A stretch of DNA of 64,000 nt from Geojedonia litorea (GTDB lineage: Bacteria; Bacteroidota; Bacteroidia; Flavobacteriales; Flavobacteriaceae). The stretch spans positions 372,001 through 436,000 of the forward strand of contig NZ_JBHSGP010000014.1 in the NCBI RefSeq assembly GCF_042654525.1. The letters are read 5' to 3'. This document shows, one piece after another, positions 18,286-27,102 of this stretch (positions are counted from its first letter, which is position 1; the number at the start of each line of letters is the position of its first letter). Below the pieces are notes generated by a model. The model had not been told where the DNA came from and ran no database searches. It worked only from the letters and a program-made list of their open reading frames with translations. The translations under genes were made by a program, and so were the position numbers.

Positions 18286-18290
18286 AGATT

Positions 18291-19025
18291 ATGATTAAAG
18301 CTGTAATTGTTGATGATGAACCAAAAGCGATTCAAAGTCTGTCTTGGGAGCTAACAACCTTTAGTGATGAAATTGAAATCGTTGCCACATTTTCAAATCC
18401 TGAAGAGGCCATTGCTTTTTTAGACACAGAGCTATTAGATTGTTTGTTTCTGGATATTCAAATGCCAACAATGGACGGATTTCAGTTTTTAGAAAAGTTA
18501 TCAAATAGAGATTTTGCAGTTATTATAACTACTGCCTATAATGAATACGCTATAAAAGCCTTAAAACATGAGGCGATTGATTACCTATTAAAACCTATAG
18601 ATTCTGACGATTTGCTAGAGACAATAAAAAAAATTAAAAAATATAATTCGCGAATTATCAACTCTTCCAAAATAGAAACTATTCTCCTCGACTTCAATGA
18701 AAAGTTTGACAGAAAAAAAATAACCATTAATTCTGACGGTAAGCTCATTTTTTTAAATGTAGATGACATCGTATTCGTAGAGTCTGACGGCAATTATAGT
18801 ACTATCGTTCTTGCAGATGGTCAAAAAATGGTCATAACTAAAAAGCTAAAAGAAGTAGATGTGATGCTTCCTGAACATTATTTTTTTAGAATCCATAATT
18901 CTTTTATAGTTAACCTCAATAAAATAAAGGAGTTTATTAAAAATGAAGGTTACGTTATTATGGAAACCAATAAAAAAATACCAGTTGCCCGTCAACGTAA
19001 ATCAGATTTTTTAGAAAAACTATAG
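18291..19025 (+). CDS. LytTR-family response regulator
   Basis: The 244-residue protein has a receiver domain (1-120) with acidic pocket DD at 8-9, phosphoacceptor Asp55 in FLDIQMP, Thr in the TTAYNEYA segment and Lys in YLLKPI, followed by a LytTR DNA-binding domain (about 150-244). The start at 18291 is set by the promoter directly upstream; the upstream TTG at 18261 would overlap that promoter. The sensor kinase gene begins two bases after the stop, so the two form a two-component system. Targets cannot be read from the sequence. Confidence 0.92.
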   Translation: MIKAVIVDDEPKAIQSLSWELTTFSDEIEIVATFSNPEEAIAFLDTELLDCLFLDIQMPTMDGFQFLEKLSNRDFAVIITTAYNEYAIKALKHEAIDYLLKPIDSDDLLETIKKIKKYNSRIINSSKIETILLDFNEKFDRKKITINSDGKLIFLNVDDIVFVESDGNYSTIVLADGQKMVITKKLKEVDVMLPEHYFFRIHNSFIVNLNKIKEFIKNEGYVIMETNKKIPVARQRKSDFLEKL

Positions 19026-19026
19026 C

Positions 19027-21006
19027 ATGATCAATAAAATTAGTTATAGAACTTTATTTAGACCTGTGAAAACCATTTTTTTATTCATTTTCTTTTTTAC
19101 AATAAGCCTAAGTTTTTCTCAATCTCCTGAACAAACTTTTGAGGAAAAATTAATTATAGCCCAAACTTCAAAACCTAAATACTATTCTACTATCGATTCC
19201 CTATTTCGTAAATTCAAAAACGATAGTTTGAAAATGAAGGTGCTAATTGAAAAAGCTAATGAATTCAATTATCCTGAAGGCGAAATTTATGCACGTAATG
19301 CCCTAGGAATCATCTTCAGAAATTTAAGTTTATATAATAAAGCAATACTGACGCACCAGAGCGCATTAACCCTTGCCGAAGCATCCAAAAACATAGAACA
19401 ATCTGTTATTAGCCTCAACATGTTAGGCGTGGTCTACCGACGCATGGATCTCATAAAACCTGCCATTGATTTTCATAAAAAAGCTTATGATATAGCAAGC
19501 AGTGTTGAAAATCCAAGTAGTCAAATAAAGCTTAGCATCGCCGTTTCCGAAAATGGAATGGGTAATTTATATCTCACACTTAAGCAATACGAATTAGCAC
19601 TTGAACAATTTCAAAAATCACTGCAACTTGAAAAAGAAGTTGGAAACCGACTTGGCCTTGCAATTAATTATCAAAACATTGGATATGCCAATGAAGCTTT
19701 GGGTGATTTAGACAATGCTCTTATAAATTATAAACTTTCCTTAAGTTTTAATGAGCAAATTAATTCTAATGTAGGTAAAGCCATATGTTATAATAGTATT
19801 GGACAAGTTTATATTAAGCAAAAAAAGTACGATGATGCAAAAACAATTATTGAAAAAGGTTTAGAAAAAGCCTTAAGTATGAATGATCAGTTCTATATCA
19901 CCTTATCCTACATTAATTTGGGCTGGGTACAAAATGAAATGGGATTGAATGCCGAAGCTGAAGTTAATTTAAAAAAAGCACTACTTATTGCTACAGAATA
20001 TAATCTTAAAACTTCGGTTATAGATGCACATATGCATCTTTCAGAACTTTATAACAAACAAGATGATTTTAAAAAAGCCTTTAACCATTATAAAAACTAT
20101 ATTGAGCTAGACAAAACTATTAATAATGAGCGTAATTTACAGTACGTAAGTGACCTTATCATTCAATATGAGAATGAAGCTAAAAACAACCAGATAAAAG
20201 CACTATCAAGTGAAAATGAACTTGTTAGATCTAAATTAGAACGCAACCAAAAAATCTTTTGGATAACACTTTTAAGCCTTATAATTGCTACAATTGTTGC
20301 TCTTTTTTACAACAGAACCAAACGTTTACACCAAGAAAAACAAATCTTAACCCTTGAAAAAGATGTTTTGAGAAGTCAAATGAACCCTCATTTCATATTC
20401 AATTCACTCAACTCAATTAAGCTTTACATCATCAATAATGAAAAGGAAAACGCTGTTTACTATCTGAATAAATTCTCTAAACTCATTAGAAAAATTCTAA
20501 TCTCTTCAACCGAAAAAGAAATTTCTTTAGAAGACGAGCTTGAAACAATGCAACTTTACATGAATATTGAAAACATTAGGTTCTCGAATGAAATTGATTT
20601 TAAAATTACCGTTGATGATCAAATCAATACCTCAAGTATAAAAGTCCCATCGCTTATTTTACAACCTTTTTTAGAGAACGCACTATGGCATGGCTTATCA
20701 TCAAAAAAGGAAGATAAAAAGGTACAGCTTCAAGTTTCAAAACCTTCAGAGGAATTTATCACTATAGAAATTACCGACAATGGAATTGGCCGAAAAAGTG
20801 CTGAAATTATCAATAAGAATAAAATATTAAAGCGAAAATCAGTAGGAATTTCTATCACCAAAGCTCGATTGACAAATTTCTCAAAAGGTTATACTAAAGA
20901 TTACAAAATAAAGATTGAAGACTTATATAACGACCAAAAAGAGCCCATTGGCACAAAGGTTATTGTGCATATCCCAATTCGTTCAACAGTTTTAAGAACA
21001 GCTTAA
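19027..21006 (+). CDS. TPR-containing LytS-type sensor histidine kinase
   Basis: The 659-residue protein starts with a signal peptide (about 1-32), continues with about six periplasmic TPR repeats (60-380), a coiled coil, one transmembrane segment (about 411-430) and a cytoplasmic His_kinase domain. The phosphoacceptor is His455 in QMNPHFIFNSLNS. The ATPase has ILQPFLENALWHGL (N box) and ITDNGIGRKS (G1 box). It partners with the LytTR regulator immediately upstream. Its stop overlaps the convergent DUF3109 gene by four bases. The TPR part suggests that protein-protein contacts are sensed, but no ligand is evident. Confidence 0.92.
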   Translation: MINKISYRTLFRPVKTIFLFIFFFTISLSFSQSPEQTFEEKLIIAQTSKPKYYSTIDSLFRKFKNDSLKMKVLIEKANEFNYPEGEIYARNALGIIFRNLSLYNKAILTHQSALTLAEASKNIEQSVISLNMLGVVYRRMDLIKPAIDFHKKAYDIASSVENPSSQIKLSIAVSENGMGNLYLTLKQYELALEQFQKSLQLEKEVGNRLGLAINYQNIGYANEALGDLDNALINYKLSLSFNEQINSNVGKAICYNSIGQVYIKQKKYDDAKTIIEKGLEKALSMNDQFYITLSYINLGWVQNEMGLNAEAEVNLKKALLIATEYNLKTSVIDAHMHLSELYNKQDDFKKAFNHYKNYIELDKTINNERNLQYVSDLIIQYENEAKNNQIKALSSENELVRSKLERNQKIFWITLLSLIIATIVALFYNRTKRLHQEKQILTLEKDVLRSQMNPHFIFNSLNSIKLYIINNEKENAVYYLNKFSKLIRKILISSTEKEISLEDELETMQLYMNIENIRFSNEIDFKITVDDQINTSSIKVPSLILQPFLENALWHGLSSKKEDKKVQLQVSKPSEEFITIEITDNGIGRKSAEIINKNKILKRKSVGISITKARLTNFSKGYTKDYKIKIEDLYNDQKEPIGTKVIVHIPIRSTVLRTA

Positions 21007-21572
21007 GATTTATGCTTTTCTGCAACTTTTTCTAATTCGGCGTACCAATCTTCACCAAACTTTCGTATCAATGCTTGTTTAACAAATTTATAGACAGGAA
21101 CCTGAAGTTCTTTGCCTAGCGTACAAGCATCATCGCAAATTTCCCATTTGTGGTAATTCACCGCAGAAAATTCACTATAATCCTTAACCCTAACTGGATA
21201 CAAATGGCATGACACAGGCTTTTTCCAAGTCACTTCGCCTTGATTATGAGCTTCTTCAATGGCACAAAGTGCAGTCCCTTTTCGATCAAAAAAAACATAG
21301 GCACAATCTACGCCATCAATTAAAGGTGTTTCAAATTCTCCAAATTCAGTAGTAATAAAAGCACCCTGTTTTTCAATTGCCGCAATACCTTCTTTACGTA
21401 AAAACGGTTTTATTTTAGGGTAAATTTCTTTAAGAATTTGGGTTTCAGATTGCTCTAATGGCGCTCCGGCTTCACCGTCTATACAACAAGCCCCCTTGCA
21501 TGCTGATAGGTTGCATACAAAGTCTTTTTCAATAATATCTTCTGAAACTATGGTTTTTCCTAACTGAAACAT
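21003..21572 (-). CDS. DUF3109 family cysteine-rich protein
   Basis: A 189-residue cytoplasmic protein with a Cys cluster near the N-terminus (CNLSACKGACCIDGEAGAP) and further Cys/His residues (CAYVFFD, CHLYPVRV, CDDACTLG) that could bind zinc or an iron-sulfur cluster. The pattern is that of DUF3109, conserved in Bacteroidota and of unknown function. It converges with the histidine kinase gene and overlaps it by four bases. Confidence 0.85.
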   Translation of the reverse strand: MFQLGKTIVSEDIIEKDFVCNLSACKGACCIDGEAGAPLEQSETQILKEIYPKIKPFLRKEGIAAIEKQGAFITTEFGEFETPLIDGVDCAYVFFDRKGTALCAIEEAHNQGEVTWKKPVSCHLYPVRVKDYSEFSAVNYHKWEICDDACTLGKELQVPVYKFVKQALIRKFGEDWYAELEKVAEKHKS

Positions 21573-21696
21573 GCGGCAAAGATACGCTTAATTCAAAAAG
21601 AATTGCTAACCAAAACTACTAATAAACTTTACCATAATTTAATGAGATAAATCATTTACAATTCACGAAATTTGCAAAAAATTAAAAGACAAGCTT

Positions 21697-22284
21697 GTGG
21701 AGTTAAATTTAAAAGAAATTGTTACCGCATTTATGGTTTTATTTGCCGTAATAGATATTATTGGCAACATCCCAATTATTATAGATTTAAGAAAGAAAGT
21801 AGGTCATATACAGAGCGAAAAAGCTTCTATTATTGCAGGTGTCATTATGATCTTGTTTTTATTTTTGGGTAAAACCATTTTATCTTTGATTGGTATTGGG
21901 GTTAATTCATTTGCGGTTGCAGGGGCATTTATCCTATTTTTTATTGCTTTAGAAATGATCTTAGGTATCACCCTTTACAAACAAGACGAGCATACAGCCA
22001 TGACTGCCTCTATTTTTCCTTTGGCATTCCCCCTTATTGCCGGACCCGGTAGTTTAACAACTTTACTGTCACTTCGTGCCGAGTACCGTATCGAAAATAT
22101 TATAATCGCAGTAATTTTAAATGTTATCATTATATTTATTGTCCTTAAAACCTCTGCAAAAATTGAACGTGCTATAGGTCAAAATGGAATTAACATCATC
22201 CGCAAAATTTTTGGTGTTGTCCTGTTAGCTATTGCCGTGAAGTTATTTGCACACAATATTAAAGCTTTGTTTGAATTGGCATAA
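21697..22284 (+). CDS. MarC-family integral membrane protein
   Basis: The 195-residue protein has six hydrophobic segments and the MarC features VIDIIGNIPI near residue 20 and PLAFPLIAGPGSLTTLLSL near residue 105. The family was named for multiple antibiotic resistance, but its transport role is unproven. The GTG at 21697 is taken as start because ELNLKEIVTAF aligns with the usual beginning of flavobacterial MarC; no upstream ATG exists in frame. Two genes follow closely and may be in one operon. Confidence 0.88.
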   Translation: MELNLKEIVTAFMVLFAVIDIIGNIPIIIDLRKKVGHIQSEKASIIAGVIMILFLFLGKTILSLIGIGVNSFAVAGAFILFFIALEMILGITLYKQDEHTAMTASIFPLAFPLIAGPGSLTTLLSLRAEYRIENIIIAVILNVIIIFIVLKTSAKIERAIGQNGINIIRKIFGVVLLAIAVKLFAHNIKALFELA

Positions 22285-22286
22285 TT

Positions 22287-22490
22287 ATGAAAATATTTAC
22301 ACTTGTTTTTACACTAGTAGCAATCGCACTAATTATTTTTAACGCCACAAAAATTGATTTTAACGCTCCTTTTGAAGACCAAAGTGTCGTTGCACTAATT
22401 ACCATTTTTGCTTTACTATGTGCTGTTGTTTTATTGCAAATATTAAGATTATCTAAACGTGTTCAGCAAGAACTAAAAAACAAAAACTAA
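22287..22490 (+). CDS. Small two-span membrane protein
   Basis: A 67-residue protein with hydrophobic stretches at about 3-19 and 34-53, then a charged C-terminus. It starts two bases after marC and its stop shares one base with the next ATG, so translation is probably coupled. I recognise no named family; a conserved flavobacterial protein of unknown function is the best description. Confidence 0.7.
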   Translation: MKIFTLVFTLVAIALIIFNATKIDFNAPFEDQSVVALITIFALLCAVVLLQILRLSKRVQQELKNKN

Positions 22491-23092
22491 TGTTTGATGC
22501 ACTAATTGTTGGTGGCGGTGCTGCAGGGATGTCTTGTGCATTGGTTTTGGGCTCTGCCAAAGATAAAGCCTATGCAAAAGGTAAACGAATTGGTATTATT
22601 ATGCACCAAAAAACGTCCCACCTTCAAGATGCATTATTCAATAATGTATTAGGAATCGCTCATGGTACATTAGGACAATCCATTTTAGACTCCGGCAAGC
22701 AACAGTTGAGTTCGCTTTATCCCCATGTTGAGCAAATTAGTAATGAAAAAGTAAAGGCGATTGAAAAAACAGAAAGTGGCTATAAGGTTTTAACAAATAA
22801 AGGGGATTACATTTCCAAACTAGTAGTTATTGCCGTTGGATACACGAATTTACTGACCATTAAAGGTTTAAAATCGTATGTTGAACCTCATCCAAAAGCT
22901 GCTATCGAAAAGGAACGTATTTGGTTAAAAAACAAGAATCATCTGGTAGATGACGGCCTTTATGTTGCAGGAACCTTAGCCGGTTGGCGTAGTCAGTTTG
23001 CTATTGCGTCAGGAAGTGGTGCTCATGTAGCAACCGATATTTTAACGTTGTGGAACGGAGGACAGCACACCAAAGTGCATGATAAGGTTTAA
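22490..23092 (+). CDS. Short FAD-dependent oxidoreductase (thioredoxin-reductase-like)
   Basis: The 200-residue protein has a Rossmann FAD motif GGGAAGMSCAL at 8-18, a second nucleotide-contact strand KLVVIAVGYT near residue 113, and the C-terminal FAD motif DGLYVAGTLAGWRSQFAIASGSG. It lacks the inserted NAD(P)H domain and the CxxC of true thioredoxin reductases, so the electron donor and substrate are unclear. It overlaps the preceding small gene by one base. Confidence 0.78.
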   Translation: MFDALIVGGGAAGMSCALVLGSAKDKAYAKGKRIGIIMHQKTSHLQDALFNNVLGIAHGTLGQSILDSGKQQLSSLYPHVEQISNEKVKAIEKTESGYKVLTNKGDYISKLVVIAVGYTNLLTIKGLKSYVEPHPKAAIEKERIWLKNKNHLVDDGLYVAGTLAGWRSQFAIASGSGAHVATDILTLWNGGQHTKVHDKV

Positions 23093-23093
23093 C

Positions 23094-24695
23094 TTATTCT
23101 CTATTAATTTCTTGGCTCAATAAAATAACTTCATCAATCATAACGTCTTTTTCGTTGATGATTTGTTCAGAAGCCCCATTGCCATATAACTGTTCTGCCA
23201 AAGCTGCCTTAATTAATTGTTTCATGGCATCATGATAAGCAACGAAGGTAATGTTTGAGCGTTCTCTTAAATTAAAGTACTCCTGAAACCTTACAATGAT
23301 ATCGTCACTGACTCTAAAATTAGTTTTAAAGTCCTCAAAAGTAACCCCGTCATAAACATGTCTGTTTTTGTCCAATTCTTCAAACACAAAGTAACTAATG
23401 TATCCTCTTCGGTTAATATAATTCAAGGTTTCATTCTGTACACTGGTATCTAGAGGTACAAAAATATCTGGAATAATTCCACCACCACCATAAACTATTT
23501 TTCCTTTTGGGGTTCTAAATTTTAGGGAATCGGCTACTTCAATACTGGTTTGGTCACTGAACTCGCCATTACTTAATCGTTTATAATAATCGTTGTAATA
23601 GGTTTCGTTATCGCCATTGTGGTAAGGTCGCTGAATGGAGCGCCCCGTAGGTGTGTAATATCTAGAGACGGTAAGACGAACTGCACTACCATCACCCAAA
23701 GCCATTTCGCGTTGTACAAGACCTTTACCATAACTCCTACGGCCAACAATAATACCTTTATCATTGTCTTGTAAAGCCCCTGCTACAATTTCACTCGCAG
23801 ATGCTGAATTTTCATTTATAAGAATAAAAACTTCGCCTTCTTCAAAATCACCGCGTTTGGTAGCAAAACTTTTCTCAATACGCCCTGATTTGTTCTTGGT
23901 AAAGAGTATAAGTTTATTGGCTTCTAAAAATTCATCTACAATCTGTTCTGCTACCCCCAAAAATCCACCGGGGTTATCTCTTAAATCCAAGGCAAGTTGT
24001 GTCGCACCTTGTGATTGTAATTCATCTAATGCTACTTTGAATTCTTTATAAGTGGATTCAGCAAAACGATTAATTTTAATATAGCCTAAATTTTTGGTTA
24101 ACATGTATGAAGCGTCAACACTACTTATTGGAATTTCAGTACGTCTTACCTGAAAATCTAGCAGTTTTGGTTCACCTCTGCGATAAACTTTTAAACTGAC
24201 TTTGGTATTCTTCTCTCCTTTTAGTTTGTTAACGATAGCTTCATTACTCCATGACTTTCCAAAAATAGAGTCGCCATCAGCCATGATGATACGATCACCG
24301 CTTTTAATCCCAGCTTTTTCACTTGGTCCACCAGGGACCGGACGAATAACGGCCACCGAATCTTTGTACGAATAAAAATTAATCCCAATACCAATGAAAT
24401 CACCTTTCATATTTTCGGTAACACGCTGCAATTCACTTTTAGGAATATACACTGAATGAGGATCGAGATTATCTAAAATGCCATTTACTGTAACATCTAC
24501 AATGCTATCAGTATTCACATCATCAACATACTCATAATCAATATAATCTATAAGTCTGTTAAGTTTATCTTTTTTGCTGTTAGAAGAAAACAAACGGTCT
24601 GAATTATCAGAAAAATTTAATTTTCCACCGATAAACACACCTGCCGCTACGCCTAGCCCAATAACTAACGGAACATATTTCTTTTTAAAAGCCAT
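23094..24695 (-). CDS. S41 family C-terminal processing protease
   Basis: The 533-residue CtpA-like protease has an N-terminal membrane anchor (about 9-24), a PDZ domain (about 85-170, with GGPSEKAGIKSGDRI) and an S41 core. The catalytic Ser lies in NSASASEIVAGAL and the Lys in GRRSYGKGLVQ. It would cleave periplasmic proteins near their C-termini. Its ATG at 24695 shares one base with the end of the dCMP deaminase gene upstream, so the two are co-transcribed. Confidence 0.92.
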   Translation of the reverse strand: MAFKKKYVPLVIGLGVAAGVFIGGKLNFSDNSDRLFSSNSKKDKLNRLIDYIDYEYVDDVNTDSIVDVTVNGILDNLDPHSVYIPKSELQRVTENMKGDFIGIGINFYSYKDSVAVIRPVPGGPSEKAGIKSGDRIIMADGDSIFGKSWSNEAIVNKLKGEKNTKVSLKVYRRGEPKLLDFQVRRTEIPISSVDASYMLTKNLGYIKINRFAESTYKEFKVALDELQSQGATQLALDLRDNPGGFLGVAEQIVDEFLEANKLILFTKNKSGRIEKSFATKRGDFEEGEVFILINENSASASEIVAGALQDNDKGIIVGRRSYGKGLVQREMALGDGSAVRLTVSRYYTPTGRSIQRPYHNGDNETYYNDYYKRLSNGEFSDQTSIEVADSLKFRTPKGKIVYGGGGIIPDIFVPLDTSVQNETLNYINRRGYISYFVFEELDKNRHVYDGVTFEDFKTNFRVSDDIIVRFQEYFNLRERSNITFVAYHDAMKQLIKAALAEQLYGNGASEQIINEKDVMIDEVILLSQEINRE

Positions 24696-25126
24696 TATGC
24701 ACTTAAATCTTCAATTATTTTTAATTCAATTCCTGCCTTTTTAAGGAACTGTAATCCCGAATCATCTCTATAAGCTTTTTCATATACCACCCTAACAATA
24801 CCCGCCTGGTGTATTAACTTACTACACTCTTTACAAGGCGATAAGGTTATATACAATGTGGCGCCTTTACAGGATTGGGTTGACGAAGCTACTTTTAAAA
24901 TTGCATTTGCTTCGGCATGTAAAACATACCATTTGGTGTACCCTTCTTCGTCTTCACAATAATTTTCAAATCCTGTTGGTGTGCCATTATAGCCGTCAGA
25001 AATAATCATTCGATCTTTTACTATTAGGGCTCCTACCTGCTTTCGTTTACAATGAGATAATTTTCCCCATTCTTTTGCTATTCTTAAATAGGCTTTATCG
25101 TATCGTAATTGTTTTTCCTTTGGCAT
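24695..25126 (-). CDS. dCMP deaminase family protein
   Basis: A 143-residue zinc deaminase with HAEANAI (about 69-75) and SPCKECSKL (about 96-104), the two halves of the zinc site. The family converts dCMP to dUMP for dTTP synthesis and is often labelled ComEB. It lies upstream of and one base overlapping the S41 protease gene. Confidence 0.9.
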   Translation of the reverse strand: MPKEKQLRYDKAYLRIAKEWGKLSHCKRKQVGALIVKDRMIISDGYNGTPTGFENYCEDEEGYTKWYVLHAEANAILKVASSTQSCKGATLYITLSPCKECSKLIHQAGIVRVVYEKAYRDDSGLQFLKKAGIELKIIEDLSA

Positions 25127-25229
25127 TAACTGTTTAATAATATGAGATTGAATAGTATAACGAATATAAGGGGTTCGTATTTTAAATTGTATAATTTAGC
25201 GTTAAAATTTCTTCAAAAATTACAGGCAT

Positions 25230-25820
25230 TTATGAAAAGATATGGTTTGAAATAAGCATTGGAATAATTAGTCCTACTACTACCGCCGAAATAACCATAA
25301 CCCAATCCCGTTTTGAAAACCGAAATAAGGTCTGGCATAAAAACCCTAAAAAGATGACAATAAATGCAATGATGAGTTGACCTATCTCAATCCCTAATGA
25401 AATTTCCAAGATGGCAATAAGCTTATTTTCTGATGCTCGAATTAAAGATTTAAATGCACTAACAAACCCTAGTCCATGTATCAATCCAAAAAATAAGGTT
25501 GCAAAAAACAAGATGCCTATTTTTTCGTTTTGTGCCTTTTTACCTGCTGTAAATACATTATACAGCGCTATGATTAAAATGGTTAATGGAATGAGAAACT
25601 CAATTAGTTTCAGATTAATACTAATCACATTATAAGCAGCCAAAGCCAGTGATACCGTATGCCCAAGTGTAAATATGGTTACAAGATACAGTACTCGCTT
25701 CCAATCTTTAAATAGATACGGCAGTGTTAGAACTATTAAAAAAAGAATATGGTCGTAAGCATTTACGTTGACAACATGATATATACCATGCTGTATATGT
25801 GCTAAAAAATCGTCGAGCAT
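25230..25820 (-). CDS. HupE/UreJ family membrane protein
   Basis: The 196-residue protein has about six hydrophobic segments and HupE/UreJ-type histidines in NAYDHILFLIVLTLPY, FTLGHTVSLALAAY and FGLIHGLGFVSAF. The family includes putative nickel permeases, but no hydrogenase or urease gene is in this window, so the metal is unassigned. It is separated by about 100 bp from the dCMP deaminase gene. Confidence 0.82.
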   Translation of the reverse strand: MLDDFLAHIQHGIYHVVNVNAYDHILFLIVLTLPYLFKDWKRVLYLVTIFTLGHTVSLALAAYNVISINLKLIEFLIPLTILIIALYNVFTAGKKAQNEKIGILFFATLFFGLIHGLGFVSAFKSLIRASENKLIAILEISLGIEIGQLIIAFIVIFLGFLCQTLFRFSKRDWVMVISAVVVGLIIPMLISNHIFS

Positions 25821-25881
25821 AAGTTTATCTGTTTATTTGGGCGTGCTAAAGTTACGATTATTTAGTCACAAAATAAACCTT

Positions 25882-27102
25882 TTACACTCTTCTATTTGCC
25901 AATAATGGAGGTGGCTCCCCTGTAAATGGATTCCACCTACTAATACTTTTCGCTTCCATACCCGCCGCCGCTATAACGGCCCTATCGCCATAGCGTTCAC
26001 GCATTTTGTCAATGGCCTGACTTAAATGAAGTTGTTTCTCATTGTCCTCAAACAAATTGATTTGATGGCCACCTTCAACCAAATGACTAAACTTCACGCC
26101 TATTAACCGCACCAAGAGCCTACGGTTATAAAGCCTTTGAAACAATTCCATAACCACAGGAATGATATTGTGGTCCATGGCACTGTAAGGAATATGCTGT
26201 TGTTGCGTGTAGGTTTGAAAGTCGGAATACCTGATTTTAAAGGTGACGCAGGCCGTTAATTTGTTTCCGCGACGCAATTGATAGGCCAAATTTTCGGCCA
26301 TGGCAATAATGATGCCTTTTAGCTTAACCACATCAGTAGTATCTTTATTAAAAGTGCGCTCCGTAGAAATAGATTTACGTTCGTGATATTGGATTACGGG
26401 GCTATTGTCAATACCGTTGGCTTTTTTCCAAATCACCAGTCCGTTTTTTCCAAGCACCCTATACATTAAATCCATAGGCATCTCCTGCACGGTTTGAATA
26501 CGCTTTACCCCTAAATCGCAAAGCGATTTATAAGTCACTTCACCAACCATGGGAATTTTTCGAACAGACAAGGGAGCTAAAAATGGTTTTTCAGTGCCTT
26601 TTAAAATTTGAATTTGATTATTGGGTTTAGCTTCGCCTGTTGCGATTTTCGACACGGTTTTATTAACAGACAACCCAAATGAAATAGGCAGACCCGTCTC
26701 CTTGATAATGCGTTGTCGCAGTTCGGAAGCGAGTTTATGGCAACCAAAAAACTTGTCCATTCCTGTAAGATCGATATAAAACTCATCAATAGAGGTTTTC
26801 TCATAAAGGGGTACATTTTCCTTGATTACTTCAGTAACATTTTTTGAGAAATTGGAGTAAATCCCAGAATTTCCCCGCAACACAATGGCCTCGGGGCAAA
26901 GCAGTTTTGCCATGCGCATGGGCATGGCGGAATGCACGCCAAATTTACGGGCTTCATAACTACATGACGCGACCACACCCCGATCGCTGGTGCCCCCAAT
27001 AAGTACGGGTTTCCCAATAAGCCGGCTGTCGAGTAGGCGTTCGCAGGACACAAAAAACGTATCCAAATCCATGTGCACTATAGCTCTATTTTCTAAGATC
27101 AT
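25882..27102 (-). CDS. dinB: Y-family DNA polymerase (Pol IV / UmuC-like)
   Basis: The 406-residue translesion polymerase has metal ligands at Asp12 in HMDLDTFF and Asp106-Glu107 in SIDEFYID, helix-hairpin-helix motifs near 180-215, and a little-finger domain. The start overlaps the end of the dnaE-like gene by four bases, so the two polymerases are translated from one message. With the divergent S24 regulator this forms a damage-inducible mutagenesis cassette comparable in logic to imuB-dnaE2. Confidence 0.93.
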   Translation of the reverse strand: MILENRAIVHMDLDTFFVSCERLLDSRLIGKPVLIGGTSDRGVVASCSYEARKFGVHSAMPMRMAKLLCPEAIVLRGNSGIYSNFSKNVTEVIKENVPLYEKTSIDEFYIDLTGMDKFFGCHKLASELRQRIIKETGLPISFGLSVNKTVSKIATGEAKPNNQIQILKGTEKPFLAPLSVRKIPMVGEVTYKSLCDLGVKRIQTVQEMPMDLMYRVLGKNGLVIWKKANGIDNSPVIQYHERKSISTERTFNKDTTDVVKLKGIIIAMAENLAYQLRRGNKLTACVTFKIRYSDFQTYTQQQHIPYSAMDHNIIPVVMELFQRLYNRRLLVRLIGVKFSHLVEGGHQINLFEDNEKQLHLSQAIDKMRERYGDRAVIAAAGMEAKSISRWNPFTGEPPPLLANRRV

